A DNA stretch of 64,000 nucleotides from Arthrobacter sp. AQ5-06 (GTDB taxonomy: Bacteria; Actinomycetota; Actinomycetes; Actinomycetales; Micrococcaceae). Both the position numbers and the translations under genes were made by a program. The notes beneath the pieces are model-generated. The model saw only the letters and a program-made list of their open reading frames with translations, was not told the origin of the DNA and made no database searches. The DNA lies in NCBI RefSeq assembly GCF_003287955.1, contig NZ_QMKP01000010.1, positions 1 through 64,000 on the forward strand, written 5' to 3'. Positions 54,483 through 63,139 of this stretch are shown here, in pieces; the first letter of the stretch is position 1; every line of letters begins with the position of its first letter.

Positions 54483-55925
54483 ATGCCTGAAACTGCCGCC
54501 ACAGCTGATACCCGCACGCCCTCCGGACGCCTGGCCCTCGCCGCGTCACCGGACCAGATCGCCCTGGGTCCGCTGGACGGCCGCTACCAGTCCGCCGTCG
54601 CGCCCCTCGTTGATTACCTGTCCGAGGCAGCCCTGAACCGTGACCGTGTGGCCGTTGAAGTCGAGTGGCTCATCCACCTGACCAGCAACAACGTCCTCCC
54701 CGGCGCAGGTCAGCTCACCGCGGAACAGCAGGAAAAGCTCCGCGCGATTGTCACCGAATTCAACTCCGCCTCGGTGTCCGAGCTGGCCGAAATCGAAGCC
54801 GTCACCGTCCATGACGTGAAGGCAGTGGAGTACTACATCGGCCGCCGACTGCCCGCCGTCGGCATCGAGAACCTGACCGCCCTGGTCCACTTCGGCTGCA
54901 CGTCCGAGGACATCAACAACCTCTCCTACGCCCTGGGCGTCAAGGGTGCTGTGGAGGACGTGTGGCTGCCCGCCGCACGCGCCCTCGTTGCCCAGATCAG
55001 CAAGATGGCCGAGGACAACCGCGCGGTCCCCATGCTGTCCCGCACGCACGGCCAGCCCGCCACGCCCACCACCCTGGGCAAGGAACTGGCCGTCATCGCG
55101 CACCGCCTGACCCGCCAGCTGGACCGGATCGCGAAGACCGAATACCTGGGCAAGATCAACGGCGCCACCGGCACGTACGCAGCCCACGTGGCCTCTGTCC
55201 CCGGCGCTGACTGGCAGCAGGTGGCCAAGTCCTTCGTCGAGGGCCTGGGCCTGGCCTGGAACCCGCTGACCACCCAGATCGAAAGCCACGACTGGCAGGC
55301 CGAGCTTTACGCCGACGTCGCACGGTTCAACCGGATCCTGCACAACGTCTGCACGGACATGTGGAGCTACATCTCCATCGGCTACTTCGCCCAGATCCCC
55401 GTTGCCGGCGCCACCGGGTCCTCCACGATGCCGCACAAGGTCAACCCCATCCGGTTCGAGAACGCCGAGGCGAACCTGGAGATCTCCTCCGGCCTCCTGG
55501 ACGTGCTGGGCTCCACGCTGGTGACCTCCCGTTGGCAGCGCGACCTTACCGACTCCTCCAGCCAGCGCAACATCGGTGTGGCATTCGGCCACTCCCTCCT
55601 GGCGATCTCCAATGTGGCCAAGGGCCTGGACCGCCTCGACGTTGCCGAAGACGTGCTCGCCGGCGACCTGGACACCAACTGGGAAGTCCTGGGTGAGGCC
55701 ATCCAGATGGTCATGCGCGCCGAGGCGATCGCCGGCGTTGAAGGCATGGAAAACCCGTATGAGCGGCTCAAGGACCTCACCCGCGGCCAGCGTGTGGATG
55801 CCACCCGCATGCAGGAGTTCGTTCAGAGCCTGGGACTCTCCCCCGAGGCCGAGGCGCGGCTGCTCGCCCTCACGCCCGGCAAGTACACCGGCATCGCGGA
55901 CCAGCTGGTGGACCACCTCAAGTAA
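54483..55925 (+). CDS. purB: Adenylosuccinate lyase
   Basis: The 480-residue fumarase/aspartase-superfamily enzyme cleaves SAICAR and adenylosuccinate in purine synthesis. The signature GSSTMPHKVNPIRFE (mobile loop with catalytic Ser) is present. TSEDINNLSYAL and SRTHGQPATPTTLGKE carry the other substrate-binding residues. The length matches the E. coli-type PurB. The N-terminal 25 residues are extra. It is ended by a strong hairpin. Confidence 0.97.
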   Translation: MPETAATADTRTPSGRLALAASPDQIALGPLDGRYQSAVAPLVDYLSEAALNRDRVAVEVEWLIHLTSNNVLPGAGQLTAEQQEKLRAIVTEFNSASVSELAEIEAVTVHDVKAVEYYIGRRLPAVGIENLTALVHFGCTSEDINNLSYALGVKGAVEDVWLPAARALVAQISKMAEDNRAVPMLSRTHGQPATPTTLGKELAVIAHRLTRQLDRIAKTEYLGKINGATGTYAAHVASVPGADWQQVAKSFVEGLGLAWNPLTTQIESHDWQAELYADVARFNRILHNVCTDMWSYISIGYFAQIPVAGATGSSTMPHKVNPIRFENAEANLEISSGLLDVLGSTLVTSRWQRDLTDSSSQRNIGVAFGHSLLAISNVAKGLDRLDVAEDVLAGDLDTNWEVLGEAIQMVMRAEAIAGVEGMENPYERLKDLTRGQRVDATRMQEFVQSLGLSPEAEARLLALTPGKYTGIADQLVDHLK

Positions 55926-55932
55926 GCAGCTC

Positions 55933-55956
55933 GGTGGTTGAGTTGCAGAAACCACC
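55933..55956. repeat. REP-like inverted repeat after purB
   Basis: GGTGGTT (55933-55939) and AACCACC (55950-55956) form a 7-bp hairpin with GAGTTGCAGA in the loop. The unit GGTGGTTGAGTTGCAGAAACC looks like a diverged GGTGGTTGAGCTTGTCGAAACC-type REP, a relative of the repeat found inside the E2 gene. Confidence 0.5.
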
Positions 55957-55978
55957 GCACATAAACGCGTACGACGGC

Positions 55979-56007
55979 GGCGCCGGGTCCTTTGGGGGCC
56001 CGGCGCC
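55979..56007 (+). terminator. Terminator of purB
   Basis: GGCGCCGGGTCC (55979-55990) pairs with GGGCCCGGCGCC (55996-56007) with one G-U and a short loop, followed by TTCCTTTT. The sequence leading into the stem is ACGACGGC, again the family motif. Confidence 0.85.
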
Positions 56008-56191
56008 TTCCTTTTGGGTTGCGGTGGCCGCGCCCGGTTCGTTCCCGCCCAGTTGCCGGCCCGGCTACAGGCGTAGCGCGGGCGACACGCCGTATCTTGC
56101 CACCCGCGGGCACCGGCAACTGGGCAGGAACGCACGACGTCGGACCGGCAGGCAGGCGGCGGATCTCGCCGCCGGATGCGAAACTGGAGTC

Positions 56192-56863
56192 ATGAAGCTG
56201 CTCCTCATCCGCCACGGACAGACCCCCGGCAACGTACTAGGCCAGCTGGACACCGCCCACCCCGGGCCTGGGCTGACCGAGTTGGGCGAACGCCAGGCAG
56301 AGGCCATGGCACGGTCCTTGGCCAACGAGCAGATAGGCGCCCTGTACGCATCAACGCTTCTGCGGACCCAGATCACGGCCGCCCCGCTGTCCCGGCTCCA
56401 CGGGATTGAGGCTGAAGTCCTGGATGGACTGCACGAAATCGAAGCAGGGGCACTGGAGAAACTGACCGACCACGAGTCTCACATGCGATACATGGGGACA
56501 GTGTTCGCGTGGGCAGCCGGCGACCTGGACCGCAGGATGCCTGCCGGCCCGGACGGCCACGAGTTTTTCGAGCGGTACGACGCCGCCATCAACCGGATTG
56601 CCGAGCGCGCGGCCAGCAACGGGGGCTCCGCCGTCGCGGCCGTGGTGAGTCATGGCGCCGCCATCCGCACTTGGACAGGGCTCCGCGCCGCCGGCGCCGA
56701 CCATGAGTTCGCGGCCCGACATGTCCTGTCCAACACCGGCATCGTGGCCTTGGAAGGGGACCCCGGCGCCGGCTGGAAGCTGATCCACTGGGACGGGAGC
56801 CCGGTGGGCGGCCTCGCTCTTGCTGATCCGACAGCCGAGGACCCCACCGGCACCCAGGGGTAG
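56192..56863 (+). CDS. Histidine phosphatase family protein (phosphoglycerate-mutase-like)
   Basis: This 223-residue protein has catalytic His8 in LLLIRHGQTPGN, a second His in VAAVVSHGAAIRTW, and the partner Arg in STLLRTQITAAPLS. The E-x-x-x-G-x-L-E pattern (LHEIEAGALEKL) is close to phosphatases such as PhoE. It dephosphorylates a small metabolite of unknown identity. ATG 56192 starts at the RHG strand; GGAG lies three bases before it. Confidence 0.92.
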   Translation: MKLLLIRHGQTPGNVLGQLDTAHPGPGLTELGERQAEAMARSLANEQIGALYASTLLRTQITAAPLSRLHGIEAEVLDGLHEIEAGALEKLTDHESHMRYMGTVFAWAAGDLDRRMPAGPDGHEFFERYDAAINRIAERAASNGGSAVAAVVSHGAAIRTWTGLRAAGADHEFAARHVLSNTGIVALEGDPGAGWKLIHWDGSPVGGLALADPTAEDPTGTQG

Positions 56864-56960
56864 CAGGCAAGTTCTCCATCTCCTTACGCATAGGAAACAC
56901 GGCGTTAATGGTGAGCTCGTAGGCTTGATCTGCATCACCCTTCGGCGAAACGAGGCAGTC

Positions 56961-57464
56961 ATGCAGACCAATCCGCGGCTCAACATCAGGTCCGTCACCT
57001 GGTCCAACCCCGTGGGCGCCGATCTGCGCGGGGCACAGCAGGCGGAACTGGACGCCCGCTTCGGTACCCCTGACCACGAACCGGGGACCCCGCCGTCGGG
57101 CTCTGACTGTGCTGTGTTCCTGGTGGCGTACGACAAAGGCTCGGGACAGCCCGTGGGCTGCGGCGGGCTCAGGCTCCTGGACAGCGCCCAGGCCGAAATC
57201 AAGCGGCTCTACGTGCTCCCGTATACGCGCGGCTCTGGCGTGGCCAGCTCCATCCTGGCTGCCCTCGAAGCCGAGGCGCACAAGCAGGGAATCACCCTCA
57301 TCAAGGCAGAAGCAGGCTCGGCCCAACCGGATGGCCGGAACTTCTACGAGAACTCCGGCTTCGAATCCGTCCCCAACTTTGGCGCCTACGTCGGAGTGGA
57401 ACACTCGTACTGCTACGCCAAGTCGATTGACTCGCACAGCGCCGCCCACACGGCCATGGCCTGA
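56961..57464 (+). CDS. GNAT family N-acetyltransferase
   Basis: The 167-residue GNAT has KRLYVLPYTRGSGVASSILAALE as acetyl-CoA motif A (R/Q-x-x-G-x-G/A variant RGSGVA), GGLRLLDSAQAE before it and NFYENSGFESV after it. It probably acts on a small amine. ATG 56961 follows CGAGGCAG. A hairpin lies downstream. Confidence 0.9.
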   Translation: MQTNPRLNIRSVTWSNPVGADLRGAQQAELDARFGTPDHEPGTPPSGSDCAVFLVAYDKGSGQPVGCGGLRLLDSAQAEIKRLYVLPYTRGSGVASSILAALEAEAHKQGITLIKAEAGSAQPDGRNFYENSGFESVPNFGAYVGVEHSYCYAKSIDSHSAAHTAMA

Positions 57465-57482
57465 GCCAAATCGGGGCTGCGG

Positions 57483-57515
57483 CCCGTTACACAACAACTG
57501 CCACCACGTAACGGG
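57483..57515 (+). terminator. Weak hairpin after the GNAT gene
   Basis: CCCGTTAC (57483-57490) pairs with GTAACGGG (57508-57515); flanking GCGG/CGCCGC can extend the stem with a bulge. The loop is 17 bases and there is no U-run, so it may be a terminator or an operator for the thioesterase gene. Confidence 0.45.
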
Positions 57516-57528
57516 CGCCGCGGCACGC

Positions 57529-57534
57529 TAACCT
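57529..57534 (+). promoter_or_regulatory. -10-like box six bases before the thioesterase ATG
   Basis: TAACCT ends six bases before ATG 57541, and no purine-rich ribosome site exists upstream. This is the pattern of a leaderless transcript. Confidence 0.4.
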
Positions 57535-57540
57535 CGCCAT

Positions 57541-57975
57541 ATGGAATCCACTGACATCACCTTCCGCACCCGCAAATGGATCCGGCCGGAGGACCTGAAC
57601 GCCAACGGGACCCTCTTCGGCGGAAGCCTCCTGAAATGGATCGACGAGGAAGCCGCGATCTACGCCATCCTCCAGCTTGGCAACGGCCGCGCGGTCACGA
57701 AGTACATCTCGGAGATCAACTTCGTGAGCTCCGCAGTGCAGGGAGACCTGGTGGAAATGGGCCTGACGGCAACGCGCTTCGGCCGGACGTCATTGACCAT
57801 GCGCGCCGAAGTCCGCAACATGATCACGCGCCAAAGCATCCTCACCATCGAAGAGATCGTTTTTGTGAACCTCAGCCCGGCCGGCAAGCCGGCGCCCCAC
57901 GGCTACACCGAAATCACGTATGAGCGGGACAGGATTCCCACTCATCACCTGACCGAAACCCTCAGTCAGGACTGA
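57541..57975 (+). CDS. Acyl-CoA thioesterase (hotdog fold, YciA/BFIT-like)
   Basis: The 144-residue protein has the hotdog catalytic helix with NANGTLFGGSLLKWIDEEAA (Asn and Asp of the active site) and ITRQSILTIEEIVFVNLSPAGKPAPH near the end, the usual F-V-x-V/L-x-x-x-G-K-P pattern. It hydrolyses acyl-CoA to free acid and CoA. The start is the first base after a -10-like box, suggesting a leaderless message. Confidence 0.92.
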   Translation: MESTDITFRTRKWIRPEDLNANGTLFGGSLLKWIDEEAAIYAILQLGNGRAVTKYISEINFVSSAVQGDLVEMGLTATRFGRTSLTMRAEVRNMITRQSILTIEEIVFVNLSPAGKPAPHGYTEITYERDRIPTHHLTETLSQD

Positions 57976-58393
57976 GGGCAGGACGTGTCAGGCATCCGTG
58001 ACTGACACTTCAGGACCAAGTCCCTCAACGGTCGCGGCCAGTCAATGAACCGTGCGCTGGACTGGAGGAAGCTGCGGCCATCATGGGTGCAAAGACCCTG
58101 TACGTGTTCCGCCGCATCCCTGCCATTGGCCGCTGCCGCCATTACATCCCTGAATTTCAACAGCATACTGGACGACTACGACACCGCCATCTTCCTGGCC
58201 CACCCGCTTGTCCAGCCCCTTAGCCTGGTCATCAAAGCAAACACCGATGGCGCTGAAGGTGTGGCCGGCGTGGCCAACCGGCCGGCGGAACAGTGTCCGA
58301 CGGCGGCGGGGCAACGTCCACGGGACGGGCGGCCGCCGCGTGCCTGGGGCGTACGGCATAGGATCGATAGCCGGACCCATTGAAAGGACCCGC
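57976..58393. other. Gene-free stretch between thioesterase and thymidine kinase
   Basis: In these 418 bases several short frames on both strands stay open, but none has a ribosome site, family motif or convincing composition. A CCGACGGCGGCGGGG run (58298-58312) has the family's stem sequence without a matching partner arm close by. It could be a decayed gene. Confidence 0.45.
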
Positions 58394-59020
58394 GTGGCCA
58401 AGCTCTACTTCCGCTACGGCGCCATGAACTCAGGAAAGTCCACCGGACTCCTGCAGGCCGCCTTCAACTACGAGGAGCGGGGCCAGCGCGTCCTATTGGC
58501 CAAGCCCGATGTGGACACCAAAGGCGATACTGACATTGTGTCCCGGCTGGGCATGACACGGTCGGTGGACTTCCTGATCTCCGCCACCACACGGGTGCGC
58601 GAACTCTTCGCCGCCCATGCCGCCGGCGATGACCCGGATGCCCTGCTGGAGCACATGGACCAGAAGCCGGTGGCCTGCTTTCTGGTGGACGAGGCCCAGT
58701 TCCTAACCCCGGACCAGGTGGATGACCTGTTCCGCATCGCCGTCCTGGACAACGTGCCGGTACTCGCCTACGGCATCAGGACAGACTTCCTGACCCGCGC
58801 CTTCCCGGGATCACGCCGGCTCATGGAGGTCGCCCACACGCTGGAAGAACTCAAGACCATTTGCCGGTGCGGACGCAAGGCCATCTTCAACACCCGGCGC
58901 GTCGGCAACGAGGTGGTGTTCGACGGCGACCAGGTGGCCATCGACGGCCAGGACGTCTGGTACGAATCCCTGTGCGGCTCCTGCTATCTCGAGGAGTCTG
59001 GCGGCCGGCTGGGCTCCTGA
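58394..59020 (+). CDS. tdk: Thymidine kinase (type II)
   Basis: The 208-residue protein has Walker A GAMNSGKST near the N-terminus, the conserved FLVDEAQFLTPDQVDDL (Walker B, Asp-Glu), GIRTDFLT lasso region and a four-cysteine zinc site (CRCG ... CGSC). It phosphorylates thymidine with ATP. GTG 58394 is preceded by GAAAGGACC and begins AKLYFRYGAMNSGKS, the family start. Confidence 0.96.
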   Translation: MAKLYFRYGAMNSGKSTGLLQAAFNYEERGQRVLLAKPDVDTKGDTDIVSRLGMTRSVDFLISATTRVRELFAAHAAGDDPDALLEHMDQKPVACFLVDEAQFLTPDQVDDLFRIAVLDNVPVLAYGIRTDFLTRAFPGSRRLMEVAHTLEELKTICRCGRKAIFNTRRVGNEVVFDGDQVAIDGQDVWYESLCGSCYLEESGGRLGS

Positions 59021-59062
59021 ATCTTGTCCCCCTCCCGGCGGCAGATTGGTATCCGGCTCAGC

Positions 59063-59515
59063 TCACATCCGGCGCACCCGCCGCCAGAGCACAGGTGCCA
59101 GCACCACGCCAATGCCGACGGCGGCACCGATCACCGTCTCGATGATCCGGTCCCGGAGCAGGCTGGTAGGCGAGGCCGGCGCCACCAGGAGCGTGGAGAT
59201 CAGGGCCAGCGGCGTCACGAAGACCTGCGCCAGCAAGTACTGGCGGGCAATGAACACCTCAGCACCGAACCGACACAAGGCCATAACCAGCACGGTCTGC
59301 CACGGTTCCAGGTTCAGCAGCAGGATCCCGGCGAGCACTGCCGCCCAAGAACCGTGCCGATAATCCTCTGCACGCCGCGGCGGACGCGGTGCACAGTGGT
59401 GTGCCCCACCAGCGGCTCCACCGCTGCCACCATGGCCCAGTAGTTGCGGCCAAAACCCAGCCGCCGGCCCACCAGGCCACGCCTACCCGGGCCACATCGA
59501 TCCTACGCCGCAGCC
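59063..59515 (-). pseudogene. Frameshifted FUSC (aromatic acid exporter-like) remnant
   Basis: Three successive minus-strand frames add up to the C-terminal part of a FUSC-family membrane protein. RVGVAWWAGGW is in one frame (about 59460-59510), LGFGRNYWAMVAAVEPLVGH then HRVRRGVQRIIGTVLG in a second (about 59345-59460), and VLAGILLLNLEPW plus IARQYLLAQVFVTPLALIS in a third (59063-59338). Order and spacing match intact family members, so at least two frameshifts separate them, and the N-terminal half is missing. Sequencing error could mimic one shift, but the truncation argues for decay. Confidence 0.75.
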
Positions 59516-59577
59516 TGTTCCCACAATCGGAACGGCAGGGCAACGCCGCCGAAACACCCTCCTGTGATCCTTGAGGC

Positions 59578-60423
59578 ATGAAGCCCACTGCAAGGAACCC
59601 TGCCGCGTCTGATTTGAGCTGTGAAGTCTGCGGCCTGATGCCGGAACCCACCAAGACCCGCCTGACCGTGGCCAACGTGGCCGTCATGCTTCCGATCGAA
59701 CTGCTGGTCCACGCCCTCGTGGTGGAAACGCACCTGCCCTATCTTGCGAAGGTACTGGTCCTCACACTCACGGCCACCGTGCTGGTGATTTGGGTGGCGG
59801 AGCCTTCCGCCGCCCGGATGCTCCGCGGCTGGCTGCACGCGCCGGCGCTCCGGCACCACCGGAAGCTGGGCAGCGCACCGGCGTTGTGGCGGGCGCGCAC
59901 GGTGCTCCAAGACCACCCGGGTTCGCTGCAGAAGATCACCCGGAACCTGGCCCGCCTGGACACCAATATCCTCAGCATCCACGTCCATCCCGTTGCCGGC
60001 GGTGTGCTGGACGAGTTTGCGCTCTCGGCGCCGGGGAACCTCAGTGATCGGCACCTGCTGGAGGCACTGCACGACGGCGGCGGCTCGCGTTCGCGGGTCT
60101 GGCCTACCACCGCACTGGCCATGGCGGACGGCCAGACGAAGGCGCTGAGCCTGGCGGCCAGGATCGCCGATGCGCCGGACGAACTGCCGCTGGCAGTCGC
60201 CGAGCTGCTTCGCGCCCGCATCCTCACCCCCGCAGAGGCCACCCAGGAAACGGACGACGCCGGGACGCGCCTGAAAATCCCCACCGCCTGGCACGGACCC
60301 CTCACGTTCGTCCGTCCCGGCGAACCGTTCACGCCCGCCGAGTCAGCCCGCGCGCACCGGCTCGCCGAGCTCGCTGAAATCCTGGCCCACCGGCAGGCGC
60401 CCTCCCAAGTCACTGGCGCTTAA
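59578..60423 (+). CDS. Membrane-anchored ACT-domain protein
   Basis: This is a 281-residue protein. Residues 30-80 form two hydrophobic helices (VAVMLPIELLVHALVV; LTLTATVLVIWVAE). An ACT-like regulatory fold follows (residues 105-165): TVLQDHPGSLQKITRNLARLD, then ILSIHVHPVAGG. The C-terminal 90 residues resemble nothing I can name. ACT domains bind amino acids; membrane attachment suggests sensing or regulation at the membrane. A short Cys pair (SCEVCG) precedes the helices. Confidence 0.75.
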   Translation: MKPTARNPAASDLSCEVCGLMPEPTKTRLTVANVAVMLPIELLVHALVVETHLPYLAKVLVLTLTATVLVIWVAEPSAARMLRGWLHAPALRHHRKLGSAPALWRARTVLQDHPGSLQKITRNLARLDTNILSIHVHPVAGGVLDEFALSAPGNLSDRHLLEALHDGGGSRSRVWPTTALAMADGQTKALSLAARIADAPDELPLAVAELLRARILTPAEATQETDDAGTRLKIPTAWHGPLTFVRPGEPFTPAESARAHRLAELAEILAHRQAPSQVTGA

Positions 60424-60469
60424 CGTCGTCATTCCCGCGTTTGAGGACGTTAATTGCGAGTTAGTTGGG

Positions 60470-61399
60470 TTACATCCGGATGGTCAGCGCGCCGGGCTCA
60501 ATGGTCATCAGGACGTGCTTGCCGTCGCCTTCGTGGTCGCCGTCGAGCTGGTAATCGTCGTTGTGCTCCAGCGTGATCTCCACGGATTTACCCTGGTAGT
60601 ACTCCAGGGACGTGTCCTTGCCCCGGCCCTTGCCGATCATGCCGGCGATCACGCCGGCGATCACGGAGAACCAACCGAGTTTCCCCCTCGGGGCCAGCAC
60701 CGCCACGTCCAGCAGGCCGTCATCCATCTTGGCGTCCGGGAAGATCTCCAGCCCGCCCTGGACCTTGCCGCAGTTCCCCACCATCACGCTGCGGACCCCG
60801 CGGTGCACCACTGTTTTGCCGTCGAGGACGATGGTTGCCTTCACGGGCTTGCCCGGCAGGTTCCGGATGCCGGCGTCCACGTAGGCCAGCCAGCCCACCT
60901 TGTCCTTGAGGTCCTCGTCGGTGTCGGCCATGATGGTGGCGTCGTAGCCGACGCCGGCCATGACCAGGAAGACCTGCTCTTTGTCCGGGCTATTGCGGGC
61001 AGCCCGGACCACGTCGATCTTCCGCTCGGTGCCCGCCAGCGCCCCGGCCATGGCACCATCAAAGTCGGTGACGTCCATGCCCAGGTTCCGGGCCAGGAGG
61101 TTGCCCGTGCCGAACGGAAGCAACCCCATGGGCACGTCCCCGCCGGAGAGGACCTCGGCCACGCACCGCACGGTGCCGTCGCCGCCGGCAGCAATAACGA
61201 CGTCGGCTCCTTGCTTGAGTGCCTCCTTCGCCTGGCCGACGCCGGGGTCCTCCTTGGTTGTCTCCAGCCAGATGGGATCTCCCCAGCCATTCTCCGAGCA
61301 ATGCTTGGCCGCCAGGGCCCGCACATCGATTTCCAGCGGCTTGGCAGGATTGATGATGATGGCCGGGCGCTTGAGGGAAGTGGAGCTGTTGGCTGTCAT
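60470..61399 (-). CDS. Diacylglycerol kinase catalytic domain family lipid kinase
   Basis: The 309-residue protein has IIINPAKP at the start, VVIAAGGDGTVRCVAEVL (nucleotide-binding GGDGT) and LPFGTGNLLARNLGM, followed by GVGYDATIMADT. These are the DgkB/YegS family motifs. It phosphorylates diacylglycerol or a related lipid using ATP and Mg. A C-terminal beta-rich domain with YQLDGDHEGDG ends the protein. It converges with the ACT-domain gene. Confidence 0.94.
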   Translation of the reverse strand: MTANSSTSLKRPAIIINPAKPLEIDVRALAAKHCSENGWGDPIWLETTKEDPGVGQAKEALKQGADVVIAAGGDGTVRCVAEVLSGGDVPMGLLPFGTGNLLARNLGMDVTDFDGAMAGALAGTERKIDVVRAARNSPDKEQVFLVMAGVGYDATIMADTDEDLKDKVGWLAYVDAGIRNLPGKPVKATIVLDGKTVVHRGVRSVMVGNCGKVQGGLEIFPDAKMDDGLLDVAVLAPRGKLGWFSVIAGVIAGMIGKGRGKDTSLEYYQGKSVEITLEHNDDYQLDGDHEGDGKHVLMTIEPGALTIRM

Positions 61400-61448
61400 G
61401 GTGTCCTTCGCTAACGTGGGAATTGGGCCTTGGGGACAGCGTACTTCG

Positions 61449-62822
61449 CTACAGTGCCTTCACGGCGCCCAGCACCTTGGCCAGGGAATCCTTGGCGTCG
61501 CCGAAGAGCAGGGAGGTCTGCGGCTCGTACAGGAGTTCGTTCTCGATCCCGGCGAATCCGGGCCGCATGGAGCGTTTCAGGAAGATCACCTGGCGGGCGT
61601 CGGCCACTTCCAGGATGGGCATGCCGTAGATCGGCGAGCCGGAGGACGTCTTCGCGGCCGGGTTCACAACGTCGTTGGCGCCCACCACCAACGCGACGTC
61701 GGCCATGCGGAACTCGGAGTTGATCTCGCCCATTTCCTTGAGCGATTCGTACGGCACGTTGGCCTCGGCCAGGAGCACGTTCATGTGCCCGGGCATGCGG
61801 CCGGCCACGGGATGGATGGCGAAGTCCACCTCGATGCCGCGGGCTTCGAGGGCCAGGGCCAGTTCGGCCGCTGTGTGCTGGCCTTGGGCCACCGCCAGGC
61901 CATAGCCGGGGACAATGATCACCCGCTGCGCATAGCCCAGGAGCACGGCCACGTCCTCCGCGCTCGAGGACCTGACGGGACGTTCGCTCACGGCGGTGGA
62001 TCCCGCCGTCGAACCTCCCTTGAAGGCGCCGAACAGGATGCCGGCCACGCTGCGGCCCATCGCGGCCGCCATGGCCCGGGTGAGGATGGTACCGGAGGCG
62101 CCCACCAGCGTGCCTGCCACCACCAGCAGCACGTTGCCCAGCACCACGCCCGACGCTGCAACGGCCAGGCCGGTGAACGCATTCAGGAGCGAGATGACGA
62201 TGGGCACGTCCGCTCCGCCCACCGGCAGCACCAGCAGCGCGCCCGCGGCCAAGCCCAGCACCATCAGCAGCACCGCGAGCGCCAGGGAACCGGTCAGGAC
62301 GACGGCGACGGCGGTGCCCACCGCTGCGAGCAGCACCGCGGCCATCACCACGGGGAGGCCCGGAAAAACGATGGGCCGGGTGGTCATAAGCTCCTGGAGT
62401 TTGGCGAAGGTGACTCCGGAGCCCGCGAAGGAGACGGCCCCCACCAGGAGGGTGAACACAATGGCCAGCCGGACCCAGGGGTCTGCGGTGTGGCTGAGTT
62501 CCAGCAGCGCCACCAGGGCTGCGGCGCCGCCGCCCACCCCGTTGAACAGCGCCACCAACTGGGGCATTTGGGTCATCTGTACCCGCCGGGCCACCGGTGC
62601 CGCCACCGCTGTCCCCACTGCGATGGCACCGATGATCCAGGGGATGTTGTCCAGCCGGGCGGACAGGAAGACCGTGACGACGGCGAGCAGCGCACCGAAG
62701 GCGCCGATGAGGTTGCCGCGGCGGGCAGTCCGGGGCGAACTGAGGCCGCGGAGGGCAAGAATGAAGAACACCGCAGCGGCGAGGTAAAGGAGCGAGGTCC
62801 AGACCGGATCGAGGAGGGTCAC
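61449..62822 (-). CDS. pntB: Proton-translocating NAD(P) transhydrogenase, beta subunit
   Basis: The 457-residue protein has N-terminal membrane helices (residues 5-250) with GSGVTFAKLQELM and conserved polar residues, then the soluble dIII NADP-binding domain: VIIVPGYGLAVAQGQH, HPVAGRMPGHMNVLLAEA and VGANDVVNPAAK. The enzyme couples hydride transfer from NADH to NADP with proton movement. Its GTG overlaps the stop of the small pntA-C gene by four bases (GTGA). Confidence 0.96.
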   Translation of the reverse strand: MTLLDPVWTSLLYLAAAVFFILALRGLSSPRTARRGNLIGAFGALLAVVTVFLSARLDNIPWIIGAIAVGTAVAAPVARRVQMTQMPQLVALFNGVGGGAAALVALLELSHTADPWVRLAIVFTLLVGAVSFAGSGVTFAKLQELMTTRPIVFPGLPVVMAAVLLAAVGTAVAVVLTGSLALAVLLMVLGLAAGALLVLPVGGADVPIVISLLNAFTGLAVAASGVVLGNVLLVVAGTLVGASGTILTRAMAAAMGRSVAGILFGAFKGGSTAGSTAVSERPVRSSSAEDVAVLLGYAQRVIIVPGYGLAVAQGQHTAAELALALEARGIEVDFAIHPVAGRMPGHMNVLLAEANVPYESLKEMGEINSEFRMADVALVVGANDVVNPAAKTSSGSPIYGMPILEVADARQVIFLKRSMRPGFAGIENELLYEPQTSLLFGDAKDSLAKVLGAVKAL

Positions 62823-63139
62823 TTTGCTTCCTCCTTGCCGGTGGCTTCCTGGCGGACGACGTCCTTGCGGGCACGGAACATGTGCAGCATCCGGTCCGTC
62901 ACCACAAAGCCGCCCACCAGGTTGGCGGTGGCCAGCACCACGGCGAGCAGCGCCACGGCCAGGACCCAGGGGTCCGCGGCCTGGCCAGCCACGATGATGG
63001 CGCCCACCAGAATGATGCCGTGGATGGCGTTGGCTCCGGACATCAACGGGGTGTGCAGGGTGCTCGAGACCTTGGAAACCACTTCGAATCCCACAAACAC
63101 CGCCAGCACGGTGACTGTCAGCAGGCTCATGCCGTCCAT
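62819..63139 (-). CDS. Transhydrogenase alpha subunit, membrane part (PntAB)
   Basis: The 106-residue protein has three helices: VTVLAVFVGFEVVSKV, GIILVGAIIVAG and VLAVALLAVVLATANLVGGFVVTDRML (its NLVGGFVVTDRML end is diagnostic). In many bacteria the alpha subunit is split into PntAA (NAD-binding) and PntAB (membrane); this is the latter. ATG 63139 overlaps the PntAA stop by one base, and its AAGGAGGGG ribosome site lies inside the last copy of a 15-bp tandem repeat. Confidence 0.94.
   Translation of the reverse strand: MDGMSLLTVTVLAVFVGFEVVSKVSSTLHTPLMSGANAIHGIILVGAIIVAGQAADPWVLAVALLAVVLATANLVGGFVVTDRMLHMFRARKDVVRQEATGKEEAK

Noticed and set aside
54546..56135. Minus-strand open frame of about 530 codons over purB
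   Set aside because: Antisense to purB, whose motifs and length are complete; no ribosome site.
58045..58383. Short plus-strand frame before thymidine kinase
   Set aside because: No ribosome site, the frame ends in Arg/Pro-rich shadow sequence, and it overlaps other equally weak frames.
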